Below, in pieces: positions 8,302-16,406 of a stretch of 64,000 nt of DNA. The notes under the pieces were generated by a model. It saw only the letters and a list, made by a program, of their open reading frames with translations, ran no database searches and was not told the origin of the DNA. How positions within the stretch are numbered: the stretch's first letter is position 1; every line of letters starts with the position of its first letter. Both the position numbers and the translations under genes were made by a program. Origin of the DNA: Mycobacterium paraffinicum (lineage in GTDB: Bacteria; Actinomycetota; Actinomycetes; Mycobacteriales; Mycobacteriaceae); assembly GCF_001907675.1 (NCBI RefSeq), contig NZ_MPNT01000003.1, positions 186,001 to 250,000 on the forward strand, read 5' to 3'.

Positions 8302-8787
8302 TCAGGCGGCGAAGTCGCCGACGACAGTCATCTTGGTGCCGTCCGAGGCGGTGGCGAAGCCGGCCGCGGTATAAGCGCAGTTCAAAATGATGGCTCGGTG
8401 CGGGGGGCTTTGCATCCACAGGTCGAGCGCTTGGTTGGGATTCGCGGCGGACCCGGTACCCCAGAACACGACTTCACCGCTGTAGGGGGTGCGGTAGCCC
8501 GCGTCCGTGATACGCGTCTGCGGTGAAGAGCCGTCCGAACCGATGTGGCCGTTCACCCCGGTTCTCAGCATGTCGCTGGCGTGCCGTTGCGCCGCATCGG
8601 TCAGGCGTGGGTCCTGGCCGATCGGCCCGCAGGCTTGGCGAAGCCGGTTCACGCCGCTGTACAGCGCCGCCCCCGATCCGTCCGCGTGGGCGGCGATGTC
8701 AACGGACCCGGGAGCCGTTGCGAACAAGGCGCCGAGCGAGAACACTGCGACAACCTTGACTTTTCTCGTCACGTTGTCTCTTGCCAC
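8302..8787 (-). CDS. Secreted CAP/SCP-domain protein
   Basis: The signal peptide VKVVAVFSLGALFATAPGSV is followed by a CAP domain of about 130 residues: NRLRQACG, LTDAAQRHASDM (first His), GEVVFWGTG, and SPPHRAIILNCAYTAAGFA (second His with the conserved Cys). GTG at 8785-8787 is used; a GTG five codons later (8770-8772) is equally possible and no start has a strong ribosome binding site. CAP proteins are extracytoplasmic and have been linked to wall binding, lipid binding or proteolysis, but no activity is established for mycobacterial members. It is divergent from an amidase gene and likely exported by Sec. Confidence 0.8.
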   Translation of the reverse strand: MARDNVTRKVKVVAVFSLGALFATAPGSVDIAAHADGSGAALYSGVNRLRQACGPIGQDPRLTDAAQRHASDMLRTGVNGHIGSDGSSPQTRITDAGYRTPYSGEVVFWGTGSAANPNQALDLWMQSPPHRAIILNCAYTAAGFATASDGTKMTVVGDFAA

Positions 8788-8893
8788 ACCGGGTCTTTCG
8801 GTCTGCGGCAAGCAAACGTTACCGTCTCGTGACCATGGCAGGTCGCCGCGATCGCGACGTTCCGCAGTCCCGACCCCCGTATCGTGGTGAGCC

Positions 8894-9637
8894 GTGTGTG
8901 AGCCCGCATCGAGCCGGCCGGCCGTTGTCAGCCGCCGCCAGATGCTGGGACTGGCCGGCAGCGTCGGTGCGGCGGCCATGGTCGGCACGCGCCCCAAGAC
9001 TTCACCAACGGCCGCCACGTCGACGGCAGATGTCCGGCTGGCCGCTGCGAGTTCGGCCCTGTTGCTGTGCCGGGACGCCTGGGGCGCCCGGCCGGCCCGC
9101 CCCGGCGGCCGGCGTCACACCATCACCCGAATGACCCTGCACCACGAGGCCGTGGTCCTCGGCGACAACCGCAACGCCCCGGGCCACCTCCGGCAGGACC
9201 AGCGCTACCACCAGGATCAACACGGATGGATCGACATCGCCTATCACGTCGGGGTCGACCGCAACGGCAACATCTACGAATTGCGGAGCACCGAGCTCGC
9301 GGGCGACACGGCCACGGACTACGACACGACCGGCCATTTCCTGGTCCTCTGCGAGGGTGACTTCGATCAAGAGGCCGTGCCCGAAGCACAGTTGCTTGGA
9401 GCGGCTCGGGCGTTCGCATGGGCCGCCCAGACATTCCGCGTCGCGACCACCACGCTGGCGGGCCATCGAGACCTCGCGTCGACCTCATGTCCGGGCGCCA
9501 ACCTGTATGCGCACCTGGCTTCGGGGGACCTCAAACGCCGTATCGACGATCTGCTAGCCGCGGGCGGGGTGGACCTGCAGCGGTTCTGCGGACCCGACGC
9601 GGCCGCAACAGTCGCGGCGATCGAGGCCGGCAGCTGA
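8894..9637 (+). CDS. Tat-exported N-acetylmuramoyl-L-alanine amidase (Amidase_2/PGRP fold)
   Basis: The protein has 247 residues. The N-terminus [18 protein letters not shown] is a twin-arginine signal (residues 13-30). The amidase domain shows zinc ligands His83/His84 in LHHEAV, then AYHVGVDRNGNIYE, and the distal His and Cys in GHRDLASTSCPG. This is the T7-lysozyme/PGRP-type amidase that cleaves the MurNAc-L-Ala bond. GTG at 8894 is supported by GGTGAG just upstream. Tat export of a zinc enzyme implies folding and metal loading in the cytosol. Its neighbours are a CAP protein and a C39-like lipoprotein, so a wall-remodelling role is likely. Confidence 0.88.
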   Translation: MCEPASSRPAVVSRRQMLGLAGSVGAAAMVGTRPKTSPTAATSTADVRLAAASSALLLCRDAWGARPARPGGRRHTITRMTLHHEAVVLGDNRNAPGHLRQDQRYHQDQHGWIDIAYHVGVDRNGNIYELRSTELAGDTATDYDTTGHFLVLCEGDFDQEAVPEAQLLGAARAFAWAAQTFRVATTTLAGHRDLASTSCPGANLYAHLASGDLKRRIDDLLAAGGVDLQRFCGPDAAATVAAIEAGS

Positions 9638-9741
9638 CGTCAGCGGCCTATTGGAATTGCGTCTAATTGAGCTGCATCGGTTTGCTGGGAGTGCTACGTT
9701 GCTGACCAATCGATAGTTCTACCGGTCTTTGCGAGGCCAAC

Positions 9742-10485
9742 ATGTTCGACTCTCGGGTCGCGGCGGCCGTAGCCGCCGCCTGCGTCGGTATGACCAGCAT
9801 ATCGATGCTATCTGGGTGCACTCTGGCGTCCCCGTCGACGCGTGCGGCGGCGACGTCAGCCACCTCCGACGGTGGCCGGAGCAACTCCAACCCGCCGACG
9901 GCCGGGGCGGTTGCCAGCGGCGTGTACGGCGACCCGGACGCTGCCGCGGAGTTCTGGCAGCAGCAGTCGTACGAGGACAACTGCGGGCTGGCTTCAGTGG
10001 CCGATGTGGTCGGCGAGGTCACCGGCCACTCCCCGACCGAGTCACAGATCATCAAGCTGGCCCAGCACACGCCCTCGTCGATCCGCGACGGCCCGATTTA
10101 CGCCCCCACCGGCGACCCGGCGCACGACGGCCCGAACGGCGGGATCGAGATGGCCGACACGGTGGTGCTGCTCGACCACTACGGCATCAAATCGCACATG
10201 ACCTACGACAAGCACCCGGAAGAGGTGGGCCTGTCGTCGCTCGAGCAGTACCTGAGCGGGAACCGCAAGATCATCGCGTGGGTCAACTCCGGGACCATCT
10301 TGAACTCCAACGACCAGCGCACGTCGGCCGATCATTTGCTGGTCGTCACCGGGATCGACACCAATAAGGACGTCGTCCACCTCAACGACCCCTACGCGGA
10401 TCACGCCAACACGAAGGTCAGCATCGGCACGTTCATGACGGCGTGGAAGATCGGGCAGGAATCGATCGTCGTCACTGAGAGTTGA
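9742..10485 (+). CDS. C39-like cysteine peptidase lipoprotein
   Basis: The protein has 247 residues: a lipoprotein signal (lipobox LSGC, Cys26), an Ala/Ser/Thr/Asn linker, and a papain-like C39_2 domain. The catalytic Cys81 is in YEDNCGLASVADV, the His198 in SADHLLVVTGID, followed by the Asp/Asn strand VVHLNDPY. Members of this group are extracytoplasmic peptidases or pseudo-peptidases of unknown substrate. Here the Cys and His are both present, so activity is plausible. Its 3' end overlaps a convergent gene by 14 bp. Confidence 0.82.
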   Translation: MFDSRVAAAVAAACVGMTSISMLSGCTLASPSTRAAATSATSDGGRSNSNPPTAGAVASGVYGDPDAAAEFWQQQSYEDNCGLASVADVVGEVTGHSPTESQIIKLAQHTPSSIRDGPIYAPTGDPAHDGPNGGIEMADTVVLLDHYGIKSHMTYDKHPEEVGLSSLEQYLSGNRKIIAWVNSGTILNSNDQRTSADHLLVVTGIDTNKDVVHLNDPYADHANTKVSIGTFMTAWKIGQESIVVTES

Positions 10486-10915
10486 CGGGTCCCGCCGTTT
10501 TCGTCGGGGTCGCGGAACTCGTCGGGCTCACGGCGCTCGTAGTGCTCGTCGGCGTGGTCGGGGTGGTCGGGGTGGTAGAGCTCGTAGGCTTTGTCGAACT
10601 CGTCGAACTCGTCGAACTCGTCGGGCTCGTGGGGCTCGTCGGGATCGCGGGGGTCGTGGGCGTGGTACTCGCCAGGCCCGGACCGTCACCGCACCAGTCC
10701 GCCACATCTTTCGGGTACTGCTCGATCGGCGGAGGACAACGCTGCCCCGGCGGGAAATTGGCGCCGGCGTTGAGCAGATCGCAGGGCACGTAGACCTGCT
10801 TGCCCTTCGGAGTATTGGTCAGGCACTTCGTCGGCGGGTCGCCATGGGCCATCACGGGAATGGTGGCCGCCGCCACCAACGCGCCGAGCACCCAAGCAAG
10901 ACGGCGACAGGGCAT
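10472..10915 (-). CDS. Secreted protein with Thr/Ser/Pro-rich tail
   Basis: The gene encodes 147 residues. A Sec signal peptide ends near AHG-DPP (residue 26). The mature head (about residues 27-80) has four Cys (TKCLTN, VPCDLL, QRCPPP, DWCGDG), likely two disulphides. From about residue 82 to the end the protein is almost only Thr, Ser and Pro, a flexible and possibly O-mannosylated tail. The reverse strand of this tail gives long meaningless frames. The last 14 bp overlap the end of the C39-like gene. No family is recognised. Confidence 0.75.
   Translation of the reverse strand: MPCRRLAWVLGALVAAATIPVMAHGDPPTKCLTNTPKGKQVYVPCDLLNAGANFPPGQRCPPPIEQYPKDVADWCGDGPGLASTTPTTPAIPTSPTSPTSSTSSTSSTKPTSSTTPTTPTTPTSTTSAVSPTSSATPTKTAGPVNSQ
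10520..10668 (-). repeat. Low-complexity 6-9 bp repeats coding the Thr/Ser/Pro tail
   Basis: Short imperfect repeats (units such as GAACTCGTC and GTGGTCGGG on the + strand) fill this stretch. They are the DNA form of the protein tail and a likely site of length variation between strains. Confidence 0.7.
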
Positions 10916-11291
10916 GAAGGCTCCTCACTCTGGCTGCGAAAGTTCATCGCGAGAGTTCACTGGTGGTAATCCAAGCAAACCCGACGAGAGCGCTCACGTG
11001 TTGATGGCATCAACGCACCGCAACTCCTCCCTGTCTTGCAGCCAACGGGCATGGTGCAACACACAGGTTCAGCACTACGGACTTGGTCCACGTCTCGACG
11101 CAGGGATGCCGAGTGCGCCACTGCAGCGCGGCATAACAGTCCCTTACACGTGCCTGTAGGGATGCTCGGGAGCCGGCCAGTCATCCCCGGCCGCGATCGA
11201 CACGTCGGTGAAGTTCGCCAGCTTGCGGCTGAGTCCGTTCTCCACTCGGAGGATTGGCACTCGCGCGGGGCCTACGACTAAATTTCTGTAC
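10916..11291. other. Intergenic region without a supported gene
   Basis: About 375 bp separate the secreted protein gene from the regulator. Frames here lack a signal, family motif or ribosome binding site. A short inverted repeat GGACTTGGTCC (about 11079-11089) is visible but unremarkable. The region probably holds both divergent promoters. Confidence 0.5.
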
Positions 11292-11900
11292 GTGCGCACC
11301 CACGGGTGGGGCGGAGCCACTCCCGCGAGTGACGAAGAGGCCATCGAACGAATCCTCGACGCAGCGAGTGCGGCGATCGATGAGCGCGGCGCGGCCATGC
11401 GCGTTGCTGATGTCGCTCGGACGCTCGAGATATCCCGTCAGACGGTCTACAACTACTTTCCGGGCAACAGCTTGCTGGAAGCGGTGGCCAACCGATCAGG
11501 CATGCGTTACATCGATCATCTGGTTGCCCATCTCGAAGGCATCAAGGATCCCGTCGATGCGCTGGTGGAGAGCTTCGCCTACACCCTGGAGTGGCTGCCG
11601 AGCGACAAACCGTTTCAGCTCATGCTGGCTCAGGACCCGGGCAAGGTGTCGACCGGCGCCACCTCCGATGCCGCCAAGCGGTTCGGCCACGGCATCCTGG
11701 CAGGCCTGGACGTCGATTGGACAGCGCTCGGAATGGACGACGGAGCCATCGACGATCTGGTCGAGTACATGTTGCGGATGTTGCAGTCATTCATGGTCGA
11801 CCCGGGTCACCCTCCTCGCAGCGGCGACACGCTCCGGACATACGTGCGCCGATGGCTCGGCCCCGTCATCACAGCCGAGATCGCCAGACATCAGCGTTGA
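11292..11900 (+). CDS. TetR-family transcriptional regulator (sub-regulon A)
   Basis: The N-terminal helix-turn-helix reads ERILDAASAAIDERG then ADVARTLEISRQTVYNYFPGNSLLEAVANRSG, the standard TetR DNA-binding signature. The C-terminal ligand domain is all-helical. GTG at 11292 is chosen because TetR domains normally begin within about 20 residues of the start; an ATG at 11208 in frame would add 28 unconserved residues. Its end overlaps the convergent DUF3556 gene by 10 bp. It is the only regulator beside the 11.9-20.6 kb catabolic genes, so it is the best candidate to bind the dyads at 13650 and 18415. This link is inferred from position only. Confidence 0.85.
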   Translation: MRTHGWGGATPASDEEAIERILDAASAAIDERGAAMRVADVARTLEISRQTVYNYFPGNSLLEAVANRSGMRYIDHLVAHLEGIKDPVDALVESFAYTLEWLPSDKPFQLMLAQDPGKVSTGATSDAAKRFGHGILAGLDVDWTALGMDDGAIDDLVEYMLRMLQSFMVDPGHPPRSGDTLRTYVRRWLGPVITAEIARHQR

Positions 11901-13630
11901 TCCGCAGAACCCTTGCTGATCACGGTAATTGGTACGTCGTGCTCCCACGGTTGCCGGCTCGCCACGTCGGCGACTCGGAATGTACCGCGTTCGAGTTCGC
12001 CGGCGGCGGCATCGACGATCCGATACTGCTGCCACCGGTGATGGATGGCCTGTCCGTCGAGGATGAGGACGCGTAGCTCCTCTGGTTCGAAGTGACATCG
12101 GCGCTGCAGCGCGGTGATCAACTGTTCGTTGTGTAGGTGGCCGTCGCCAAAGCTCCAGCCGACCGCATAGCCGGCGACCGGTTCGCCGTCAATGACGGTG
12201 TAGTCGGCTTCGCGTCCCGGCGGTATGACGTGATCCCACAACGTCATCAGCCCGCGACCGTGGGCGTACATCGCGCGAAACGCATGCCCGAGGCCCAGTG
12301 ATAGTGCTGTGCCTTCCGGGGTGGACAGCTTCTCGATCTGCTTGTGCTGCACGAGACCGAGGCCGATTCGGTGGTCGGCCAACTTCTGGCTTGCGGCCTC
12401 GGTGAAGAACCACTGAGAGGTGTCCCAGTTGCCCGCGTAATAGCGCATGCCGGGCAGGAAGGACACCTTCGTGGGATAAAAGTTCCCGATCAAGATCGTG
12501 GCGTAGATGACGGCGAGCAGCGCCGCGATCGGGAGGGGCTCGGTGACGTCGGCCAATCCGATGGCCGACTTGTCGACGAACAACGAGCAGATTCCGAAGA
12601 GCATGAAAACGTTCCACTCGAGTGGCACACCCAATGGAATCGCCGTGAGGATCACGAGGTGGAACACGATCATGACGAACGCCGCGACATAGGTGACGAC
12701 GCCGCCGTGTGAGAAGAACAGCACCAACGGCACGCCCATCTCGACCACGGTGCCGAAGTGGGCGAGGAACTGCGCGATCCGCCCCGGCCGCAGGTCGTCG
12801 GGAAACTTCCGGAAGAACGTCCGTTTCATCCACTTCGCCCGCACCAGTGGGTTGTTCGCCATCATCGTGGCGACCACGAACGGGAAATGGCGGTTGAGCT
12901 TTGACGTCGCGGCCCCGATCCAGATGGCCAGCATGACCAGCTTCGCGGCGACGACCATATTCGGGCCCGCGAACAGGAAGGTCACCGTCAGGGAGCCGTA
13001 GACCTCGCCGCGGGTGGCCAGGAAGATGACCTTATCCCGTAACCCGATCACTGCCAGGGTCGCCAAGACCGGCGCGATGTGCTCGGGCGGTATCAGGCCG
13101 ATTGACGTACCCAATTCGGCGATCGGGCCGGCGCCGTCGGACAGCAGCGCATACACGGCGGCCGCGAGCAGCGCGGCATACAGCACGACGTCGAAAATCG
13201 TCCGCTCGTCACCGCCGGTAAACCGGATCCTGTTCGGCCACGGGGCAAGCCGAATTGTCCCTGGCCGCAGCCAGTACAGCGGCGACCCCATCGGCGGTGC
13301 GATCTTGCCCGTCAGCGGGCCGAACCCGCAGCCAAGGCCGAGCACCTCGAACAGCAGCGACCACAACACCACCTTCTCAAACACGATCGGTTCGCTCCAC
13401 CACGCGCCGATGCTCCCCCATCCGTCGATGCCGGCGGTGGCCAGCGCGAAGCAGAGCCCGCCCAGGATGTAAAGAGCGATCTTCACGGTGTACAGCAGGA
13501 AGAACACGTCGGGATTTCCCATGCCGTGCTCGGCGATATGACGTGCCATCGGCTTGATGCGCTCGGACCGCGGGCGGGTGTGCCATTCCGCCACATCGAT
13601 GCGCGGCATGTTGGGTTTCAAGAATCCCAC
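11891..13630 (-). CDS. DUF3556-family multi-pass membrane protein
   Basis: The protein has 579 residues and roughly ten hydrophobic segments between residues 50 and 400 (for example IALYILGGLCFALATAGI, VVLYAALLAAAVYALL, LVMLAIWIGAATS), followed by a soluble C-terminal part of about 170 residues. The start GTG at 13628-13630 gives VGFLKPNMP, the usual beginning of DUF3556 proteins; an ATG further upstream would run into the promoter. The family is restricted to actinobacteria as far as I know and has no assigned function. It is divergent from the deacylase-like gene and shares a dyad-containing promoter region, which suggests transport or membrane handling of the substrate used by the neighbouring enzymes. 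Confidence 0.8.
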   Translation of the reverse strand: MGFLKPNMPRIDVAEWHTRPRSERIKPMARHIAEHGMGNPDVFFLLYTVKIALYILGGLCFALATAGIDGWGSIGAWWSEPIVFEKVVLWSLLFEVLGLGCGFGPLTGKIAPPMGSPLYWLRPGTIRLAPWPNRIRFTGGDERTIFDVVLYAALLAAAVYALLSDGAGPIAELGTSIGLIPPEHIAPVLATLAVIGLRDKVIFLATRGEVYGSLTVTFLFAGPNMVVAAKLVMLAIWIGAATSKLNRHFPFVVATMMANNPLVRAKWMKRTFFRKFPDDLRPGRIAQFLAHFGTVVEMGVPLVLFFSHGGVVTYVAAFVMIVFHLVILTAIPLGVPLEWNVFMLFGICSLFVDKSAIGLADVTEPLPIAALLAVIYATILIGNFYPTKVSFLPGMRYYAGNWDTSQWFFTEAASQKLADHRIGLGLVQHKQIEKLSTPEGTALSLGLGHAFRAMYAHGRGLMTLWDHVIPPGREADYTVIDGEPVAGYAVGWSFGDGHLHNEQLITALQRRCHFEPEELRVLILDGQAIHHRWQQYRIVDAAAGELERGTFRVADVASRQPWEHDVPITVISKGSADQR

Positions 13631-13649
13631 GTCGGCAACGTAGCACATT

Positions 13650-13679
13650 GGGTTGACGGTATTGCTAAACTGTCCAGTC
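13650..13679. promoter_or_regulatory. Dyad element A1, GGGTTGAC-N11-ACTGTCCA
   Basis: Arms TTGAC (13653-13657) and GTCCA (13672-13676) are separated by 14 bp between divergent genes. The same layout recurs at 18415-18444. The site lies about 47 bp before the deacylase-like start and 34 bp before the DUF3556 start. It is probably the binding site of a shared repressor. Confidence 0.55.
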
Positions 13680-13710
13680 GGTGGATGCCGAGCCAAAGGA
13701 GCCTCCGCGC

Positions 13711-15501
13711 ATGACGTTCGACAAGGTGATACTCAACGGCCGATGGTTCGACGGCACCGGAGGCCCGTCGGCGATTCGTAACATCGGAATCCGGGACGGT
13801 CGTATCGCCGCTATCAGGGAAGAACCGATCGAAGGCGCCGAGGTCGTCGACGCAACCGGCCAGTGGGTGATCCCGGGCATCATCGATATCCACACCCACT
13901 ACGACGCCGAGGTTCTGGCCGCGCCGGCGCTCGCAGAGTCGCTGAGGCACGGCGTGACCACGATCGTCATGGGATCGTGCTCGCTGTCGACGGTGCACGT
14001 GAACGCCTCCGAGGCCGCCGACCTGTTCGGCCGGGTGGAGGCGATACCGCACGAGCACGTGACGCGGATCGTCGGCGAGCACAAAACCTGGAACGGCGCG
14101 CACGACTACATCGAAGCGCTCGAAGCACTACCGCTCGGGCCCAACGTGACTGCCTTCATCGGACATTCGGATATGCGCGTCGCGGTGATGGGCCTGGACC
14201 GTGCCACCCGCAAGGACGTCCGGCCAACGCGCGCCGAGCAGGCCCGCATGGAAAGCATGCTAACTGAGGCGCTCGACGCCGGCTTCATCGGATTGTCCTC
14301 GCAGCAACTGCTTTTCGACCGAATCGACGGCGACGTGTGCCGGTCGCGCACCCTGCCGTCGACGTATGCGAAGGCTCGAGAGCTTCGTCGCCTCAAATCT
14401 TTGCTGCGCAAGCGAGACCGCGCATTGCAGTCGGGCCCCGACATCACCCACCCGCACAACATCGTGTCGCAGGCATTGCAGTCCGTAGGGTTCTTCAGGC
14501 CGCGCCTCAAGACCAGCCTGCTCGCCGCCGCGGACATGAAGTCGGCGCCGGGTGGCATGTGGCTCACCGTGGTTCTCGCCGCGATGGCCAATCGCCTCGG
14601 TGGCGACATGCGTTTTCAGCATCTTCCGGTGCCGTTCGAGGTGTACGCCGACGGTATCGATCTGGTCATCTTCGAGGAATTCGGCTCGGGCGCTGCCGCA
14701 CTGCATCTCAGGACCGAGATGGAGCGCAACGAGCTGATCCAGGACGAGGAATACCGTCGAGGATTCCGAAAGGACTACGACAGCAAGTTCGGTCCGCGTG
14801 CGTGGCACCGCGACTTCTTCGACGCCGAGATCGTCGCCTGCCCCGACGAAACGGTGATCGGCAAGTCGTTCGGTGAAGTCGGGATCGAGCGCGGTGGCTT
14901 ACACCCCGTCGATGCCTTCCTCGACCTTGTCGTCGAGCACAAGTCCGAATTACGTTGGCGCACCACGATTTCCAATCACCGACCGAAGATGCTTCGCCAA
15001 CTCGCCGTAACGGAGGGCATCCAGATGGGCTTCTCCGATGCCGGGGCCCACCTGCGCAACATGGCGTTCTACAACTGCGGACTGCGTCTGCTGCGCCATG
15101 TCCGGGACGCGGAACGCTCGGGCCAGAAATTCATGAGCGTCGAACGCGCAGTGCGTCGACTCACCGGCGAACTAGCCGACTGGTATCACCTGGACGCCGG
15201 CCACCTGCGCATCGGTGACTGGGCCGACGTCGTGGTACTCGACCCGGAACGTCTGGACTCCTCACTCGACGAGTACCACGAGGCGTCCATCCCGGCGTTC
15301 GGAGGACTGAACCGGATGGTCAATCGCAACGACGCCACCGTGAAGGCCGTCATGGTGGCGGGCCGCACGGTGTTCGCCGACGGACAGCCCACCGACGTGG
15401 TGGGCAAGCATCGCACCGGGAGTTTCCTGCGAGCCGACGGACGGCCGCGAAACGCGCCGATACACGACGCCTCCGAACGGTTGAGTGACGCGACGGTATG
15501 A
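13711..15501 (+). CDS. N-acyl-D-amino-acid-deacylase-like amidohydrolase
   Basis: The protein has 596 residues. AAAGGAG lies about 10 nt before the ATG. The amidohydrolase TIM-barrel metal motif is DIHTHYDAEVL (about residues 59-69), followed by GVTTIVMGSCSLS, GHSDMRVAVMG and, near the end, the catalytic Asp in GFSDAGAHLRNMAFYN. The composite beta-sandwich is represented by the N-terminal strands (VILNGRWFDGTGG) and the C-terminal IGDWADVVVLDPERL. D-aminoacylase-family members hydrolyse N-acyl-D-amino acids, but many actinobacterial ones sit in catabolic clusters with unknown amide or lactam substrates. Its stop overlaps the next start (ATGA), so the two genes are translationally coupled. Confidence 0.85.
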   Translation: MTFDKVILNGRWFDGTGGPSAIRNIGIRDGRIAAIREEPIEGAEVVDATGQWVIPGIIDIHTHYDAEVLAAPALAESLRHGVTTIVMGSCSLSTVHVNASEAADLFGRVEAIPHEHVTRIVGEHKTWNGAHDYIEALEALPLGPNVTAFIGHSDMRVAVMGLDRATRKDVRPTRAEQARMESMLTEALDAGFIGLSSQQLLFDRIDGDVCRSRTLPSTYAKARELRRLKSLLRKRDRALQSGPDITHPHNIVSQALQSVGFFRPRLKTSLLAAADMKSAPGGMWLTVVLAAMANRLGGDMRFQHLPVPFEVYADGIDLVIFEEFGSGAAALHLRTEMERNELIQDEEYRRGFRKDYDSKFGPRAWHRDFFDAEIVACPDETVIGKSFGEVGIERGGLHPVDAFLDLVVEHKSELRWRTTISNHRPKMLRQLAVTEGIQMGFSDAGAHLRNMAFYNCGLRLLRHVRDAERSGQKFMSVERAVRRLTGELADWYHLDAGHLRIGDWADVVVLDPERLDSSLDEYHEASIPAFGGLNRMVNRNDATVKAVMVAGRTVFADGQPTDVVGKHRTGSFLRADGRPRNAPIHDASERLSDATV

Positions 15502-16397
15502 CAGACCCGCAGAGGCTGACCGTCGACCTCCCGCACCTCCGGTTCGAAGGGTTGGCCTGGGGCCCTCAGGACGGCCGACTGATGCTTTGTCTGCACGGCT
15601 ACCCCGACACGGCATGGACCTGGCGACACCTGGGCCCGCACTTCGCAGAGCAGGCATTCCGCGTGGTCGCGCCGTTCATGCGCGGCTACGCGCCCACCGA
15701 ACTCGCACGGGATGGTGACTACGGCATCGGCGCGTTGATGCACGACGCGGTCGAGCTGCACCGGGCGCTGGGAGGTGGCACCGACGCGGTACTCGTCGGC
15801 CACGACTGGGGCGGCCTCACCGCCAACGGCATCGCGGCGCATCCGGGCAATCCCTTCGCAAAGGTTGTGTCGATGGGCGTCCCACTGGTGGCGGGAATGG
15901 GTCCCGGTTCGGGCACGGGCCGGGCCTTGGTCCGTCTGCTGCCCCGGCAACTCCGGTTGAGTTGGTACATACTGTTTCAACAACTTCCGTGGATCTCTGA
16001 GCGCAGCCTCGACTGGGTACTGCCCAAGCTGTGGCGAGACTGGTGCCCGCCCGGGTACGACGCGACCGCCGACCTCGAACATTTGGGCAACAGCCTGCCT
16101 GATCGCAAGCACCGCACGGCCGCACTCTGCTACTACCGGGCGGGATTCCGGCCCCTTCGGCGCGCCAGGCACCACCGCGAGTTCGAACGCTATTCGATTA
16201 ACGCGAAGCCCATTTCGCCGATGCTGGTGCTGCACGGAGGCATCGACGGTGCGATCGACGCACGCATCGGAACATTGGGAACCCGGGCGCTTCCCACTGG
16301 GAGTCGTGCCGAGATCATTGAGGGCGCAGGCCATTTCATGCATCTCGATAGACCGCGGACGGTACATCGGCTCATTGGCGAGTACCTGGCCGCGTGA
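15498..16397 (+). CDS. Alpha/beta hydrolase, epoxide-hydrolase-like
   Basis: The protein has 299 residues. Motifs: HGYPDTAWTW (oxyanion loop, HGxP), nucleophile elbow GHDWGG where the nucleophile is Asp rather than Ser, and the final GAGHFMHLDRP with the catalytic His. An Asp nucleophile is typical of epoxide hydrolases and haloalkane dehalogenases. It overlaps the preceding amidohydrolase by 4 bp and is convergent with the monooxygenase gene. A Baeyer-Villiger or Rieske oxygenase next door could supply an epoxide or ester, but the actual substrate is not evident. Confidence 0.87.
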   Translation: MTDPQRLTVDLPHLRFEGLAWGPQDGRLMLCLHGYPDTAWTWRHLGPHFAEQAFRVVAPFMRGYAPTELARDGDYGIGALMHDAVELHRALGGGTDAVLVGHDWGGLTANGIAAHPGNPFAKVVSMGVPLVAGMGPGSGTGRALVRLLPRQLRLSWYILFQQLPWISERSLDWVLPKLWRDWCPPGYDATADLEHLGNSLPDRKHRTAALCYYRAGFRPLRRARHHREFERYSINAKPISPMLVLHGGIDGAIDARIGTLGTRALPTGSRAEIIEGAGHFMHLDRPRTVHRLIGEYLAA

Positions 16398-16406
16398 TGC
16401 CCGCGG

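Noticed and set aside
10500..10670. CRISPR-like array
   Set aside because: The repeats are 6-9 bp and in frame with a Thr/Ser/Pro protein tail; there are no spacers.
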